The notes beneath the pieces were generated by a model, which saw only the letters and a list, made by a program, of their open reading frames with translations, did not search any database and was not told the DNA's origin. Position numbers and translations under genes: made by a program. From NCBI RefSeq assembly GCF_000281975.1, contig NZ_AKKE01000171.1:1-64000 (forward strand): 64,000 bases of DNA, given 5' to 3'. Origin of the DNA: Novosphingobium sp. AP12. GTDB lineage: Bacteria > Pseudomonadota > Alphaproteobacteria > Sphingomonadales > Sphingomonadaceae. Shown piece by piece: positions 52,257-63,836 of the stretch; positions within the stretch are counted from its first letter, which is position 1, and every line of letters begins with the position of its first letter.

Positions 52257-53795
52257 TCAGAGTGCGCGGGGCAGCACGTTGAAGATCCGTATCCCGCCGG
52301 CCCGTTCTATCGCTGCCCGCACATCGGGGCGGGCGAGCAGGCTCGCATCGGCGGCGAGGTCCGGGCTGGGCGGTATGTTAGCGGGCCAGTCTTCATATGT
52401 GCTCAGGTCGCGGAGCGCGTCGCCGCGCTCCTCGGGATTGTCGAGACGCGCGATGATGGACGCGGCCGCGCCGTCGAGGTCGCCCATGCACAGTTGTATC
52501 GCCACCAGGTTGCTGGGCTCGTCTTGCCGGTGCGCCAGAGCGTATGCGAAATCCTGCGCGGCGATGTCCGCCTTGCCCGTCCGCTTTGCCGCGCAGCCAT
52601 GTATGCGGCGATAGACCATCTTGCCGTAAGGACTCGACCCCGCACCCAGCGCCGTTTCCTGACCGGCGAGCGTATCGAGCGCGTCCTGCGGCTTGCCGAG
52701 CCGAAGCTGCAGGGAGGCGAGGTTGAGCAACTGGCTTACGTTGAAATTCCCATGTTCGCCGACCTTCATCCCCGATTTCAGCGCCGCCACTGCGTCGTCG
52801 TAGCGGCCCAGGTGCGCATAAGTGGAGGCCAGTTCGTCCCACCACCAGTTGAGCTTGGCCGCTCGGTCCGTGAACATCGGAGCGAGCGATCCTTCCGGCG
52901 CCGCCGACAGCAGTAACGCCAGCGCCTTGTCCGGCTCGTTTATCGCGCGGTGGGCCTCGGCCTGGGCGATGACCAGCGCGAGCAGGCTCGGCCTTTCCGC
53001 ACTCAACCGTTCGAGGTGCGCGATCTCGCGGCGTGTCGCGGCCCGCATGTCGTAGTCCGGGGGGACCGCGAAGCGCAGCGCCGGGTCGAGGCTGGCGGTG
53101 ATGAGGGCCACATGGCTGCTCAGGCGGTCGACCTGTGCCTGTGCGCCGGCACGGTCGCCGGAGATCGCAAGCCGCCGCGCGTTGTCGAGGAACATGTATT
53201 CGAAGCCGGGATCGTAGCGGGCTGCAACGAAAGCCGGGTCGCTGACGAAGGCCAGGAGGCGGTCGCGGGCGGCGGCGCCAGACGGCATCCCCTTGAGGCG
53301 GCGGTTCAGCGCGTGGAGCCACGTCACCTCGAGGCGGCTCAGCGCGCCCGGTATGCCACGTTGCAGCTTTTCGAGCGTGGAGACTGCGTCGGCAGGGTTG
53401 GCGGAGTAGATTTCGATGCGCAGGCGCGCGATCCAGAATTCCGCCGGGGCGGCCGGCAGCGTGGTGGCAGCGCGAATATGCAGCAGCGCCTCGTCAAAAC
53501 GGCTGGTCTGCGCTTCGCACAGGCTCGCCATGAAGAGCGCGGAACTCCGGGTCCGATCGGGAAGGGATGGAAACTCGCGGCCCGTGATAATGGGGGAAAG
53601 GTTGCCGAGTACACTGGCGCAATCGCCACGACGAAACGCCTGCTGGGCCTGAGCCAGTGCCGTGTTCAGGATTGCGCCTGGATCTGCCCGCACGGCCCCT
53701 CCCGAAGGCGATGCGATCACCGCGAGTTGGGCCATGATCAATTGCGCAAGCAACAGCCTGCGTCCCCCGGACTTCCGGCCCGTTCCCGTCTTCAT
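52257..53795 (-). CDS. TPR-repeat exported protein, function unknown
   Basis: 512 residues from ATG 53795. A signal-like N-terminus (RRLLLAQLIMAQLAVIASPSGGAVRA) is followed by a helical solenoid with TPR-type repeats, e.g. ALLHIRAATTLPAAPAEFWIARL, DELASTYAHLGRYDDAVAALKSGMKVGEH, and LASLQLRLGKPQDALDTL. No enzymatic motif. It lies between the aminotransferase and gyrB, all on the minus strand. It may be a periplasmic scaffold. Confidence 0.7.
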   Translation of the reverse strand: MKTGTGRKSGGRRLLLAQLIMAQLAVIASPSGGAVRADPGAILNTALAQAQQAFRRGDCASVLGNLSPIITGREFPSLPDRTRSSALFMASLCEAQTSRFDEALLHIRAATTLPAAPAEFWIARLRIEIYSANPADAVSTLEKLQRGIPGALSRLEVTWLHALNRRLKGMPSGAAARDRLLAFVSDPAFVAARYDPGFEYMFLDNARRLAISGDRAGAQAQVDRLSSHVALITASLDPALRFAVPPDYDMRAATRREIAHLERLSAERPSLLALVIAQAEAHRAINEPDKALALLLSAAPEGSLAPMFTDRAAKLNWWWDELASTYAHLGRYDDAVAALKSGMKVGEHGNFNVSQLLNLASLQLRLGKPQDALDTLAGQETALGAGSSPYGKMVYRRIHGCAAKRTGKADIAAQDFAYALAHRQDEPSNLVAIQLCMGDLDGAAASIIARLDNPEERGDALRDLSTYEDWPANIPPSPDLAADASLLARPDVRAAIERAGGIRIFNVLPRAL

Positions 53796-53911
53796 TATTG
53801 CCCCTTGCCTTCGCGCATCCGAACAGATGGAGGCGCGCGAGGGCAAGGTAGCGAAGCAAATCGCCGTCGTCAGCAAGGAGCCGATTAAATCTCGGTCAGA
53901 GATGAAGTGCC

Positions 53912-56467
<2,556 letters not shown>

Positions 56468-56743
56468 GTCGAGCATATAGGGTTTGCGGCCCCGTAACCC
56501 AAGCGAAACCGGCGCGGGGGCGGGGGTTTTCCACAAGGGTGGCGAGGTAGGGCCGGCCGGTGCGAGGTGGATCCTGCACCGCGGCGCGGATGGCCGGCAG
56601 TTTGCATCCAAATTATATTCGATCCGGATCAATTTACCGCGTCGGGAGCGCCGGTCGTCCCGAACGGGCAGGTGAGCGAGGAGCCCCCCAGCGGGTCGGG
56701 CTTTCGAAGGTCAGATTCGAAAACAGATGCGAGTGTCCGTCCT

Positions 56744-56911
56744 TTGTCAGTTCATCAAGCCCACCTCTGGGGTATCAAAGCCGCCCAGGAGGGTATCCCC
56801 ATCTCTTGCAACCCCTATCGCAATCCCCAGTCCCGCGCGGCGTGGGAAGCGGGTCACCGCAAGGATATCTTCGCAGAACGGATGAACCGTCCTAGCTTTG
56901 GCTTGGAATGA
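56744..56911 (+). CDS. Putative RMF/CrpP-like small protein
   Basis: About 55 residues from TTG 56744; the frame is open up to an ATG at 56567. The pattern HLWGIKAAQEGIPISCNPY...RAAWEAGHRKD resembles ribosome modulation factor/CrpP proteins (G-x2-A-x2-G...NP[YF]...AW-x-x-G). The E. coli RMF dimerises ribosomes in stationary phase. Start and role are both uncertain. Confidence 0.5.
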   Translation: MSVHQAHLWGIKAAQEGIPISCNPYRNPQSRAAWEAGHRKDIFAERMNRPSFGLE

Positions 56912-56937
56912 CGTGGGAAGACCCTTGCGCCAAACGC

Positions 56938-56963
56938 AAAAGGGCGGCCTCGCGGCCGCCCTT
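56938..56963 (-). terminator. Terminator for the small hydrophobic peptide gene
   Basis: A perfect 10-bp stem AAGGGCGGCC/GGCCGCCCTT (56940-56949 and 56954-56963) with a tetraloop. Read on the minus strand it ends in TTTT. Confidence 0.7.
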
Positions 56964-57016
56964 CTCGTGGGTGTCGGTTCGCCCCTGTTTGACAGGCCCC
57001 TGTCGGAGCCCTGAAA

Positions 57017-57097
57017 TCAGGCCAGCGTGAGCGCGAACGCGAGGGCGCTGGCGCCCAAGGCTGCGGCAAAACCGAACGTCCGGTGGACGAGGGTCAT
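57017..57097 (-). CDS. Small hydrophobic peptide (26 residues)
   Basis: A short frame too small for routine gene calling: MTLVHR then TFGFAAALGASALAFALTLA, one predicted membrane helix. AGGAG lies 7 bases before the ATG (57097), and a good terminator follows at 56938-56963. A frameshifted near-copy is at 57256-57335, which supports it being a real gene. Confidence 0.6.
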   Translation of the reverse strand: MTLVHRTFGFAAALGASALAFALTLA

Positions 57098-57255
57098 AAT
57101 ATGCTCCTGCAAGATTGTTTTGTTTTATCGCAGGCACGGCTCGCTTCGTCGCTCGTGCTGCGATTTGCCAGATAGGGCGGCGCGAAATTTATGCAAATTC
57201 GAAAGTAACAATGTTGCTTGCGTGTTTTGCAACTCCTCGGCGATATCTGGCTGCT

Positions 57256-57335
57256 TCAGGCGAGGGTGGCGGCAAACGCCATCGCGAAAGCGCTGAGCTC
57301 GGCCGTGAAACCGAAGGATTTTCGATAAAGCTCAT
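57256..57335 (-). pseudogene. Frameshifted paralogue of the small hydrophobic peptide
   Basis: The frame ending at 57256 encodes YRKSFGFTAELSAFAMAFAA, close to the peptide at 57017-57097. The ATG at 57335, with AGGAGA upstream, is one base out of frame: the stretch is 80 nt against 81 in the intact copy, and the change maps to GAAAATCC. Either a decayed gene or a sequencing error. Confidence 0.55.
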
Positions 57336-57545
57336 GACGGGTCTCCTTTTGATGGGAGGCCCAAAGCGCTGGGCAAAACGGCACTCCCTCTACGATGGTT
57401 AAGCCAACCTTGCTTAGTAATTTAAGTAATATCTCATGAAACATTAAAACCAAGCTAGCTTAGCTATCAGAAAACCGCCTACCGGAACTGCCCGATGAGC
57501 CCCTCCGGGCTGGACAGAAAACGCGCGCGCGACTAGTGGCCCGCC
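57336..57545. other. AT-richer intergenic region before guaA
   Basis: About 210 nt of clearly lower GC than its surroundings, with the palindrome AAGCTAGCTT at 57453-57462. It probably holds the guaA promoter and, on the other strand, a promoter for the small peptides. No RNA structure typical of a purine riboswitch was recognised. Confidence 0.4.
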
Positions 57546-59105
57546 ATGAATATCCAGTCCTCCGAATCCGTCCTGATCGTCGACTTCGGCAGCCAGGTGA
57601 CCCAGCTCATCGCGCGCCGCGTGCGCGAGGCCGGCGTCTACTCCGAGATCGCCCCCTTCAACGCCGCCGAAGACGCCTTCAAGCGCATGAACCCGGTGGG
57701 GATCATCCTCTCGGGCTCGCCTGCCTCGGTGCTCGACGAGGGCGGCCCGCGCATTCCCGACGTCATCCTCGAAAGCGGCCGCCCGATACTGGGCATCTGC
57801 TACGGCCAGCAGGCTCTGATGCATCAGGGCGGCGGCGAAGTGACCGGCGGCGACGGCGGCGAATTCGGCCGCGCCTTCATCGAGATCGAAGACGAGTGCG
57901 CGCTGTTCAACGGCCTGTGGAACGTCGGCGAGACGCATCAGGTGTGGATGAGCCACGGCGATAAGGTGACCAGCCTCGCCCCCGGCTTCCGCCCCGTCGC
58001 ATCCAGCCCGGGCGCGCCTTTCGCGGTTATCGCGAACGACGAGAAGCGCATCTACGCGATGCAGTTCCACCCCGAGGTCGTCCACACGCCCGACGGCGGC
58101 AAGCTGCTCAAGAACTTCGTCCGACACGTCTGCGGCATGTCCGGCGACTGGACGATGGCGGAGTTCCGCAAGACGAAGATCGCCGAAATCCGCGAGCAGG
58201 TCGGCGACAACCGGGTGATCTGCGGCCTGTCAGGCGGCGTCGACTCGGCGGTTGCGGCCGTGCTCATCCATGAGGCGATCGGCGACCAGCTTACCTGCGT
58301 CTTCGTCGACCATGGCCTGATGCGCATGGGCGAGGCCGAGCAGGTGGTGTCGCTGTTCCGCGGCCACTACCATATCCCGCTCGTCCACGTGGATGCCTCG
58401 ACCCTGTTCCTCAAGGGACTGGAAGGCGTCACCGACCCCGAGGCCAAGCGCAAGTTCATCGGCAAGACCTTCATCGACGTCTTCGAGGACGAGGCGAAGA
58501 AGATCGGCGGCGCGCAGTTCCTCGCACAGGGCACGCTCTACCCGGACGTGATCGAATCGGTCAGCTTCACCGGCGGTCCTTCCGTGACGATCAAGAGCCA
58601 CCACAACGTCGGCGGGTTGCCCGAGCGCATGGACATGAAGCTGGTCGAGCCGCTGCGCGAGCTGTTCAAGGACGAAGTGCGCGAACTCGGCCGCGAGCTG
58701 GGCCTGCCCGACGTCTTCGTCGGCCGGCACCCGTTCCCGGGGCCGGGCCTCGCCATCCGCATCCCCGGCGAAGTCAGCCGCGAGCGCTGCGACATCCTGC
58801 GCAAGGCCGACGCGGTCTACCTCGAGGAAATCCGCAACGCGGGTCTCTACGATGCGATCTGGCAGGCGTTCGCCGTGCTGCTCCCGGTGAAGACCGTGGG
58901 CGTCATGGGCGACAGCCGCACTTACGACAGCGTCTGCGGCCTGCGCGCCGTCACCTCGACCGACGGCATGACCGCCGACATCTACCCCTTCGACGCGGCG
59001 TTCCTGTCGCGCGTCGCGACCCGCATCATCAATGAGGTCAAGGGCATCAACCGCGTGGTCTACGACTACACCAGCAAGCCCCCCGGCACGATCGAGTGGG
59101 AATAA
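57546..59105 (+). CDS. guaA: GMP synthase (glutamine-hydrolysing)
   Basis: 519 residues. Class I glutaminase with C85 (GICYGQQ), H175 and E177 (FHPEVVH); ATP-pyrophosphatase with SGGVDS (229-234); and the C-terminal dimerisation domain ending GTIEWE. Converts XMP to GMP with glutamine. The last codons overlap a GNAT gene. Confidence 0.97.
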   Translation: MNIQSSESVLIVDFGSQVTQLIARRVREAGVYSEIAPFNAAEDAFKRMNPVGIILSGSPASVLDEGGPRIPDVILESGRPILGICYGQQALMHQGGGEVTGGDGGEFGRAFIEIEDECALFNGLWNVGETHQVWMSHGDKVTSLAPGFRPVASSPGAPFAVIANDEKRIYAMQFHPEVVHTPDGGKLLKNFVRHVCGMSGDWTMAEFRKTKIAEIREQVGDNRVICGLSGGVDSAVAAVLIHEAIGDQLTCVFVDHGLMRMGEAEQVVSLFRGHYHIPLVHVDASTLFLKGLEGVTDPEAKRKFIGKTFIDVFEDEAKKIGGAQFLAQGTLYPDVIESVSFTGGPSVTIKSHHNVGGLPERMDMKLVEPLRELFKDEVRELGRELGLPDVFVGRHPFPGPGLAIRIPGEVSRERCDILRKADAVYLEEIRNAGLYDAIWQAFAVLLPVKTVGVMGDSRTYDSVCGLRAVTSTDGMTADIYPFDAAFLSRVATRIINEVKGINRVVYDYTSKPPGTIEWE

Positions 59106-59521
59106 GCGTCGCGCCCGCCAGCGGCCAGGATCGCGATGCCATCGTCGCGATCTGGGGCGAGGCGGGGCTGACGCGGCCTTGGAACGATCCGGTGGCCGAC
59201 TTCGATCTCGCTTTGGCGAGCCCTGCTTCGGCGGTGCTGGCGGCGCGCGACGGCGGAGTGCTGGTCGGCAGTGTGATGGTCGGGTTCGACGGCCACCGCG
59301 GGTGGGTCTACTACCTCGCGGTCTCGCCTTCGCGGCAGGGCGCGGGTATCGGGCGCCTGCTGATGCGCGAAAGCGAACATTGGCTCAGCGCGCGCGGCTG
59401 CCCCAAGATCCAACTCATGGTGCGTGGTGACAATGCCGGCGCACGTGGATTCTACGCCGCGCTCGGCTACGAAGTCCAGGATGTCGTCACCATCGGCCGG
59501 CGGTTGGACGGCGCGGCATAG
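59096..59521 (+). CDS. YpeA-like GNAT acetyltransferase
   Basis: 141 residues from GTG 59096, overlapping guaA by 10 nt. RPWNDPVADFDLAL near residue 27, VYYLAVSPSRQGAGIGRLLM (acetyl-CoA loop R-Q-G-A-G-I-G) and LMVRGDNAGARGFYAALGYEVQD match the YpeA subgroup. The substrate is unknown. Confidence 0.87.
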   Translation: MGISVAPASGQDRDAIVAIWGEAGLTRPWNDPVADFDLALASPASAVLAARDGGVLVGSVMVGFDGHRGWVYYLAVSPSRQGAGIGRLLMRESEHWLSARGCPKIQLMVRGDNAGARGFYAALGYEVQDVVTIGRRLDGAA

Positions 59522-59774
59522 TTGCTCGCAAAGGCGGTGAAATGCCGCCTATCTCATACATTTACGGAAAACTGCGGGTCGGCGCGTGTGTTCGCGGCGG
59601 GAGCCACCCAGGCGTGCGACGAACGGATGCATTGAAGTGTGGGAATTCGCTGCGTGCAACGTCATTACGGGAAGTCAGCTAGCAAGACGATTGCCAATGT
59701 CATGCATCACGGCGCACATTCCGCATCGATCATCGTGACCGGCGGGTGGATTCGAAAAGGAATACGGATTGGGC

Positions 59775-60806
59775 ATGTCGACTATTGCGCTGGCGATGAT
59801 GCTGGCGACTGCCGAGCCGACTTCTCAAGACCACGAGGATTCCCAAGCGGCGGCTGAAGCCGTTTCCAACGAACCGCTGGTCATTCTCCAGATTCCGCCG
59901 CCACAGGCCGAACCCATCCCCGCGCCTGCCGATACGGCAGCCTTGCCGCCGCCGGAAGGCGTTTCTGCCGCCGGCACGGAAGAAGGCGTCATCGTCGTCA
60001 ATGCCGATCCCCGCGATGTCCGGGCCGACCCGCTGTCAGACGTCAACGTCGCCACTTACGACGCGGTCACGGTGGTTGATGACGCGGTTCTCGGCCCGGT
60101 CTCCGGGGCTTACGAGAAGGCGATGCCCGAGCCGATCCGCAATGGCATCCGCAACGTCCTGCTTAACCTCGTCGAGCCGATCGTTTTCGTGAACTACCTG
60201 CTCCAGTTCAAGCCGGGCAAGGCGATGGAGACGCTGGGGCGCTTCGGCGTCAACAGTACGCTGGGCATCGCCGGGCTTTTCGACATGGCCAAGCGCAAGC
60301 CGTTCTACCTGCCGTACCGCCAGAACGGCTTCTCCAACACGCTTGCCTATCACGGAGTGTCGACCGGGGCGTACCTGTTCCTTCCGATCGTTGGGCCCAC
60401 GACGGTGCGGGACATGGTGGGGCGGGTCCTCGACGTTTCGATCGTGCCGATGGTCCTCGGCAGTCCGTTCAATACGACGACTTATGCTGTCGGTACCGGC
60501 GTGGCGAAGGGGCTCAACGATCGTATCGCGTTCGACGAGCAGATCCAGGCCAACCGCGCGCAGGCCGACCCCTATCTCGCGACACGTGACTTCTACCTGA
60601 AGCGGCGCCAAGCGGAAGTCGATGCGCTCCACAGCCCCGAATACAGGGCGCGCAAGGGTATTCCCGAACCGGTTCCACTCGCGCCCGCGCCACATGTGAA
60701 CCATGGCGCGGCGCCGGGCAGCGACGAGGCTCGGCCGACGATCTACACTCCCAGTTCCACGGGAATGGCTCCGGCAACGCCCGCAGAGCCGGTCCCAACG
60801 CCGTAA
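59775..60806 (+). CDS. mlaA: MlaA (VacJ)-family protein without a lipobox
   Basis: 343 residues from ATG 59775 (AAGGAAT upstream). The MlaA core spans about 100-260: EPIRNGIRNVLLNLVEPIVFVNYLLQFKPGKAMETLGRFGVNSTLGIAGLFDMA and AYLFLPIVGPTTVRDMVGRVLD. MlaA normally is an outer-membrane lipoprotein that removes misplaced phospholipids. Here the N-terminus (STIALAMMLATAEPTSQ) has no cysteine, and a long proline/alanine-rich region precedes the core, so anchoring must differ. No other mla genes are nearby. Confidence 0.85.
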   Translation: MSTIALAMMLATAEPTSQDHEDSQAAAEAVSNEPLVILQIPPPQAEPIPAPADTAALPPPEGVSAAGTEEGVIVVNADPRDVRADPLSDVNVATYDAVTVVDDAVLGPVSGAYEKAMPEPIRNGIRNVLLNLVEPIVFVNYLLQFKPGKAMETLGRFGVNSTLGIAGLFDMAKRKPFYLPYRQNGFSNTLAYHGVSTGAYLFLPIVGPTTVRDMVGRVLDVSIVPMVLGSPFNTTTYAVGTGVAKGLNDRIAFDEQIQANRAQADPYLATRDFYLKRRQAEVDALHSPEYRARKGIPEPVPLAPAPHVNHGAAPGSDEARPTIYTPSSTGMAPATPAEPVPTP

Positions 60807-60812
60807 TCCGCG

Positions 60813-61220
60813 TCAGCGCGCGCGCCGGCGCCAGGGCCAGTCGATGACGCTCGCCGCCCATAGCGGCCACCAAACCAGCACTGGCTGCAGCGTCAGTCGC
60901 GGGATGTGGTAGCCGAGGCCGAGCCAGTGGTCGGAGCGAGCCATGTCGATCAGCATGTGCTGGACGTTGGCGGGCCAGACGCAGAGCGCATAGGCCGCAA
61001 GGCCGCCGGCAGCAGCCTTGCGCAATGCTGGCGAAAGCGGCTGGACGAGCCCGGCTGCTCCGGCCAGCTCGGCGATCCCGGTGAGTGCCACCGCCAGTTC
61101 GGGCGTGGGTACCCACGGCGGTACAATACCGACGAACGGCCCAGGCACCGCGAGGTGCAGCACGCCTGCGGCGGCATAGGCGAGGCAGAGAACGAGACGG
61201 GAGATGGCGCGGCGGTTCAT
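60813..61220 (-). CDS. DoxX-like small membrane protein
   Basis: 135 residues from ATG 61220. Four hydrophobic segments: LVLCLAYAAAGVLHLAVPGPFVGIVP, LAVALTGIAELAGAAGLV, AAAGGLAAYALCVWPANVQHML and LQPVLVWWPLWAASVI. The pattern matches the DoxX superfamily; function unknown. Convergent with mlaA (6 nt apart). Confidence 0.78.
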   Translation of the reverse strand: MNRRAISRLVLCLAYAAAGVLHLAVPGPFVGIVPPWVPTPELAVALTGIAELAGAAGLVQPLSPALRKAAAGGLAAYALCVWPANVQHMLIDMARSDHWLGLGYHIPRLTLQPVLVWWPLWAASVIDWPWRRRAR

Positions 61221-61237
61221 CGCTGGCACCCTGCCTC

Positions 61238-61266
61238 AAAAAAGCCCGGGCGCGAAGGCCCGGGCC
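61238..61266 (-). terminator. Rho-independent terminator of the TonB-dependent receptor gene
   Basis: GCCCGGG (61244-61250) and CCCGGGC (61259-61265), read on the minus strand as a 7-bp stem followed by six T. Confidence 0.8.
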
Positions 61267-61302
61267 TCTCGACGTCGGAGCCAAGGTGGCTCGAAACCTG
61301 TC

Positions 61303-63582
61303 TCAGTAGTCGAACTTGACCGTCACGCCGTAGGTCGCGGGCGCGGAGCGGTCGGTGGTGGCGCCGAGGCCGGTCGAAATCTTCTGCTGGAAGTACTTCG
61401 TGCCGGTGATGTTCTTGCCCCAGAGTTCGACACCCCAGTTCTCGGTGAGCCAATACCCGACTGAGCCGTTGAGCAGCGCGTACTTCTTCTGGCGCAGCAG
61501 GCCGTCGGATTCGAACGGGAAGCCGCTGTTGTAGTTGCCCAGCAGGCTGAATCGAAGCTCGCCGGTCTCGGTGACCGGGACCGTCAGGCTGGTGCCGAGG
61601 CTGGCGGTAAAGTCGGGCGCGCCGGGAGTCTGGAAGCCGGAGGCATTGCCCGAGCACGTGGTGAGAAAGCCGCCGGTGGCCGGGCCGGTCTGTGTGCCGG
61701 GATCGGAAGTGCCGGGCGCGTCGCAGACGGCCGGATTGGGGTAGATGAACGGCGCCTGGTAAGCCGAACCCCGTCCGCCGAAGCTTGCAAACCGCGAGTC
61801 GAGCCAGGTGAAGCCGCCGAAGATGCGCAAGTTGTCGGTTGGCGCCGCGTCGAACTCCACGTCCAGGCCATCGACTTTCACCGAAGCGGCATTGAGCAGC
61901 ACGGCCGCACCCAGCGCGCCCGCCGTCGCCGACCGGATCTGGTAGTTCGAGATGTCATAGTGGAACGCAGCGGCGTTCACGCGCAGGCGGCGGTCGAACA
62001 GCTCGGACTTCACGCCGATTTCGTAGGCGTTGATGTACTGCGGCTGCACTGGCGGGTTGGTCGGGCTCTGCAGCGAGTACGTGCCCGCCTTGAAGCCGCG
62101 GTTGTACGAGCCATAGACGCTGATGTCGTCGGTCAGCTCCTGCCGGATGGCGAGTCGATAGGTGAACCTGCCGTAGTCGATGCCGTCCTCGGTGGGGGTG
62201 AACGTCCCCAGCGTATTGTTGGTGACGACGTACTGTCCGCCGCCCAGCTTACGCTTGTCCTTGGTATAGCGGAGGCCGCCGATGACCTGCGTGGTGGGCG
62301 TCAGCTTGTAGCTGAGTTCGCCGAAGGCGGCGTAAGAGTCGGTATCGAGCGTGGCGTCGATGTAAGTGCCGCCGTTGATGCCGCCCACGCCCAGGCCCCG
62401 GAAGCGCGAGGCGTTGTCGACTTCGGAGCGCAGGTAGAACGCGCCGATCTGCCAGCTCAGCGGCTCGGTGTCCGCCGAGGCGAGACGCAGTTCCTGCTGG
62501 TAAGCACGCGAGCCGGACTCGAAGGTGATGCGCAGCCACGGGATCTGGGTAGCGTCGACGTCGAAGTCGGAATTGTTGGTGCTGTCGCGCAGCGAACTGA
62601 TGCTGGTCAGGTTGGCGAAGCCGAGGTCGGCCTCGATCGTGCCGCTCACGCCCCAGGACTTGAGCTTGGTCAGCGAATACTGGTCGGACGCGGTGTCCAT
62701 GCTGCCGATCGAAAAGATCGGACCGGTGAGGCCACGCGCCGGGAAGTCTTCGTCGACCGACCAGCCGATCGAGGTGTTGTCGTCCATGTCGTAGTAGTCG
62801 CCCGCGAGCGTGACCTTGACGCTGTCGCTGGGCTTCCAGACCAGCTTGGAACGGGCGCCCCAGTACTGCATCTTCTTGATGTCGCGGTTCAGCGTGACAT
62901 TGCGGCCCCAGCCCTTGGCCTGGTCGTAGCCGGTGAGCGCGAGGTCCATCGAGACGGTGTCGGTCACCGGCCCGCCGACGTAGAGCTTGCCCTGCGCGGT
63001 CTGATAGTTGCCGTAACCGGCCTCGCCCTGCGCCTCGAAGACGTCGCCGGGTTCCTTGGTGATGATGTGGATCAACCCGCCGAAGGCATTGCGGCCGAAC
63101 AGTGTGCCCTGCGGCCCCTTGAGCACCTCGATCCGGGCGATGTTGTTGAACTGGGTGACTGTACCGGACAGGTCGGGGATATAGACACCGTCGACGTAGA
63201 AGGCGTTCGAGCCCTCGTCGCCGACCGAGGCGTTGGTAGTGCCCACGCCTCGTACGAAGAACAGTCCGCTGGCGCCCGAGCGCTGGAAGTTCACTGAGGG
63301 GACGATCTGGCTCAGGCTGTTGGTGTCGGTGACGCCCGCGCGGGACAGCGCGTCTGCGGTGACGGCCGCGATCGCGATCGGCACTTCCTGCAGGTTCTCC
63401 GCGCGGCGCTGGGCGGTGACGACGATTTCCTCGAGACCGTGGACCTCAGGCGGGACATCCGCTGGAGCGGCCGGCGCGGGCGGCGTCTCCTGCGCGAGCG
63501 CCGGGGCGGCCAGCGCAAGGGTGCTGGTGGATGCGGCGGCGAGCAAGGCGCGCAGGCGCAGGCGATCGGTGCGATAAGCCAT
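61303..63582 (-). CDS. TonB-dependent outer-membrane receptor
   Basis: 759 residues. Signal peptide ending APALAQ, TonB box EEIVVTAQRR (about residues 51-60), plug domain with RGVGTTNASVGDEGSNAFYVDGVYIPDLSG and IEVLKGPQGTLFGRNAFGG, and a 22-strand barrel ending in the usual aromatic VTVKFDY. This subgroup in sphingomonads often imports aromatic or plant-derived compounds; no substrate is implied by the neighbours. A TetR gene lies upstream on the same strand. Confidence 0.93.
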   Translation of the reverse strand: MAYRTDRLRLRALLAAASTSTLALAAPALAQETPPAPAAPADVPPEVHGLEEIVVTAQRRAENLQEVPIAIAAVTADALSRAGVTDTNSLSQIVPSVNFQRSGASGLFFVRGVGTTNASVGDEGSNAFYVDGVYIPDLSGTVTQFNNIARIEVLKGPQGTLFGRNAFGGLIHIITKEPGDVFEAQGEAGYGNYQTAQGKLYVGGPVTDTVSMDLALTGYDQAKGWGRNVTLNRDIKKMQYWGARSKLVWKPSDSVKVTLAGDYYDMDDNTSIGWSVDEDFPARGLTGPIFSIGSMDTASDQYSLTKLKSWGVSGTIEADLGFANLTSISSLRDSTNNSDFDVDATQIPWLRITFESGSRAYQQELRLASADTEPLSWQIGAFYLRSEVDNASRFRGLGVGGINGGTYIDATLDTDSYAAFGELSYKLTPTTQVIGGLRYTKDKRKLGGGQYVVTNNTLGTFTPTEDGIDYGRFTYRLAIRQELTDDISVYGSYNRGFKAGTYSLQSPTNPPVQPQYINAYEIGVKSELFDRRLRVNAAAFHYDISNYQIRSATAGALGAAVLLNAASVKVDGLDVEFDAAPTDNLRIFGGFTWLDSRFASFGGRGSAYQAPFIYPNPAVCDAPGTSDPGTQTGPATGGFLTTCSGNASGFQTPGAPDFTASLGTSLTVPVTETGELRFSLLGNYNSGFPFESDGLLRQKKYALLNGSVGYWLTENWGVELWGKNITGTKYFQQKISTGLGATTDRSAPATYGVTVKFDY

Positions 63583-63836
63583 CGGTTCTCTCTCCCTTTT
63601 GGTCGGACGCCACGGTATGTTCCGGGTCGCCGTATACGCCTGAGACGCATTGAGCCTTCAGGGCCGCGATAGTACGGCCCCGTGGACTTCGATCGTACAC
63701 ATCATGCCGACTGTACACCTGTCAAGTGGAGCTGCGCGACTGGCGGCGTGCTTGTGCTTGCCCAAGGACGAAGCCTGCCTGCCGCATCAGCATTTGCGTG
63801 CATCGCTGCTGCGATATCGATCCGGCGCGTGCCGGC
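63583..63836 (-). promoter_or_regulatory. Control region of the TonB-dependent receptor
   Basis: On the minus strand a perfect -35 TTGACA sits at 63720-63725, with only a weak -10 (ATGTGT, 17-nt spacing). Two GTACAC copies on the plus strand (63695-63700 and 63713-63718, 18 bp apart) overlap it and could bind the TetR protein. A GGGAGAGAG ribosome site precedes the ATG. No gene is seen here. Confidence 0.35.

Noticed and set aside
56892..57137. An 81-residue minus-strand frame between gyrB and guaA
   Set aside because: It overlaps the terminator and the 26-residue peptide in another frame; the sequence is not protein-like, while the peptide has a ribosome site and a paralogue.
57336..57545. 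Guanine riboswitch in front of guaA
   Set aside because: No three-way junction core could be recognised; only an AT-rich stretch and a short palindrome.
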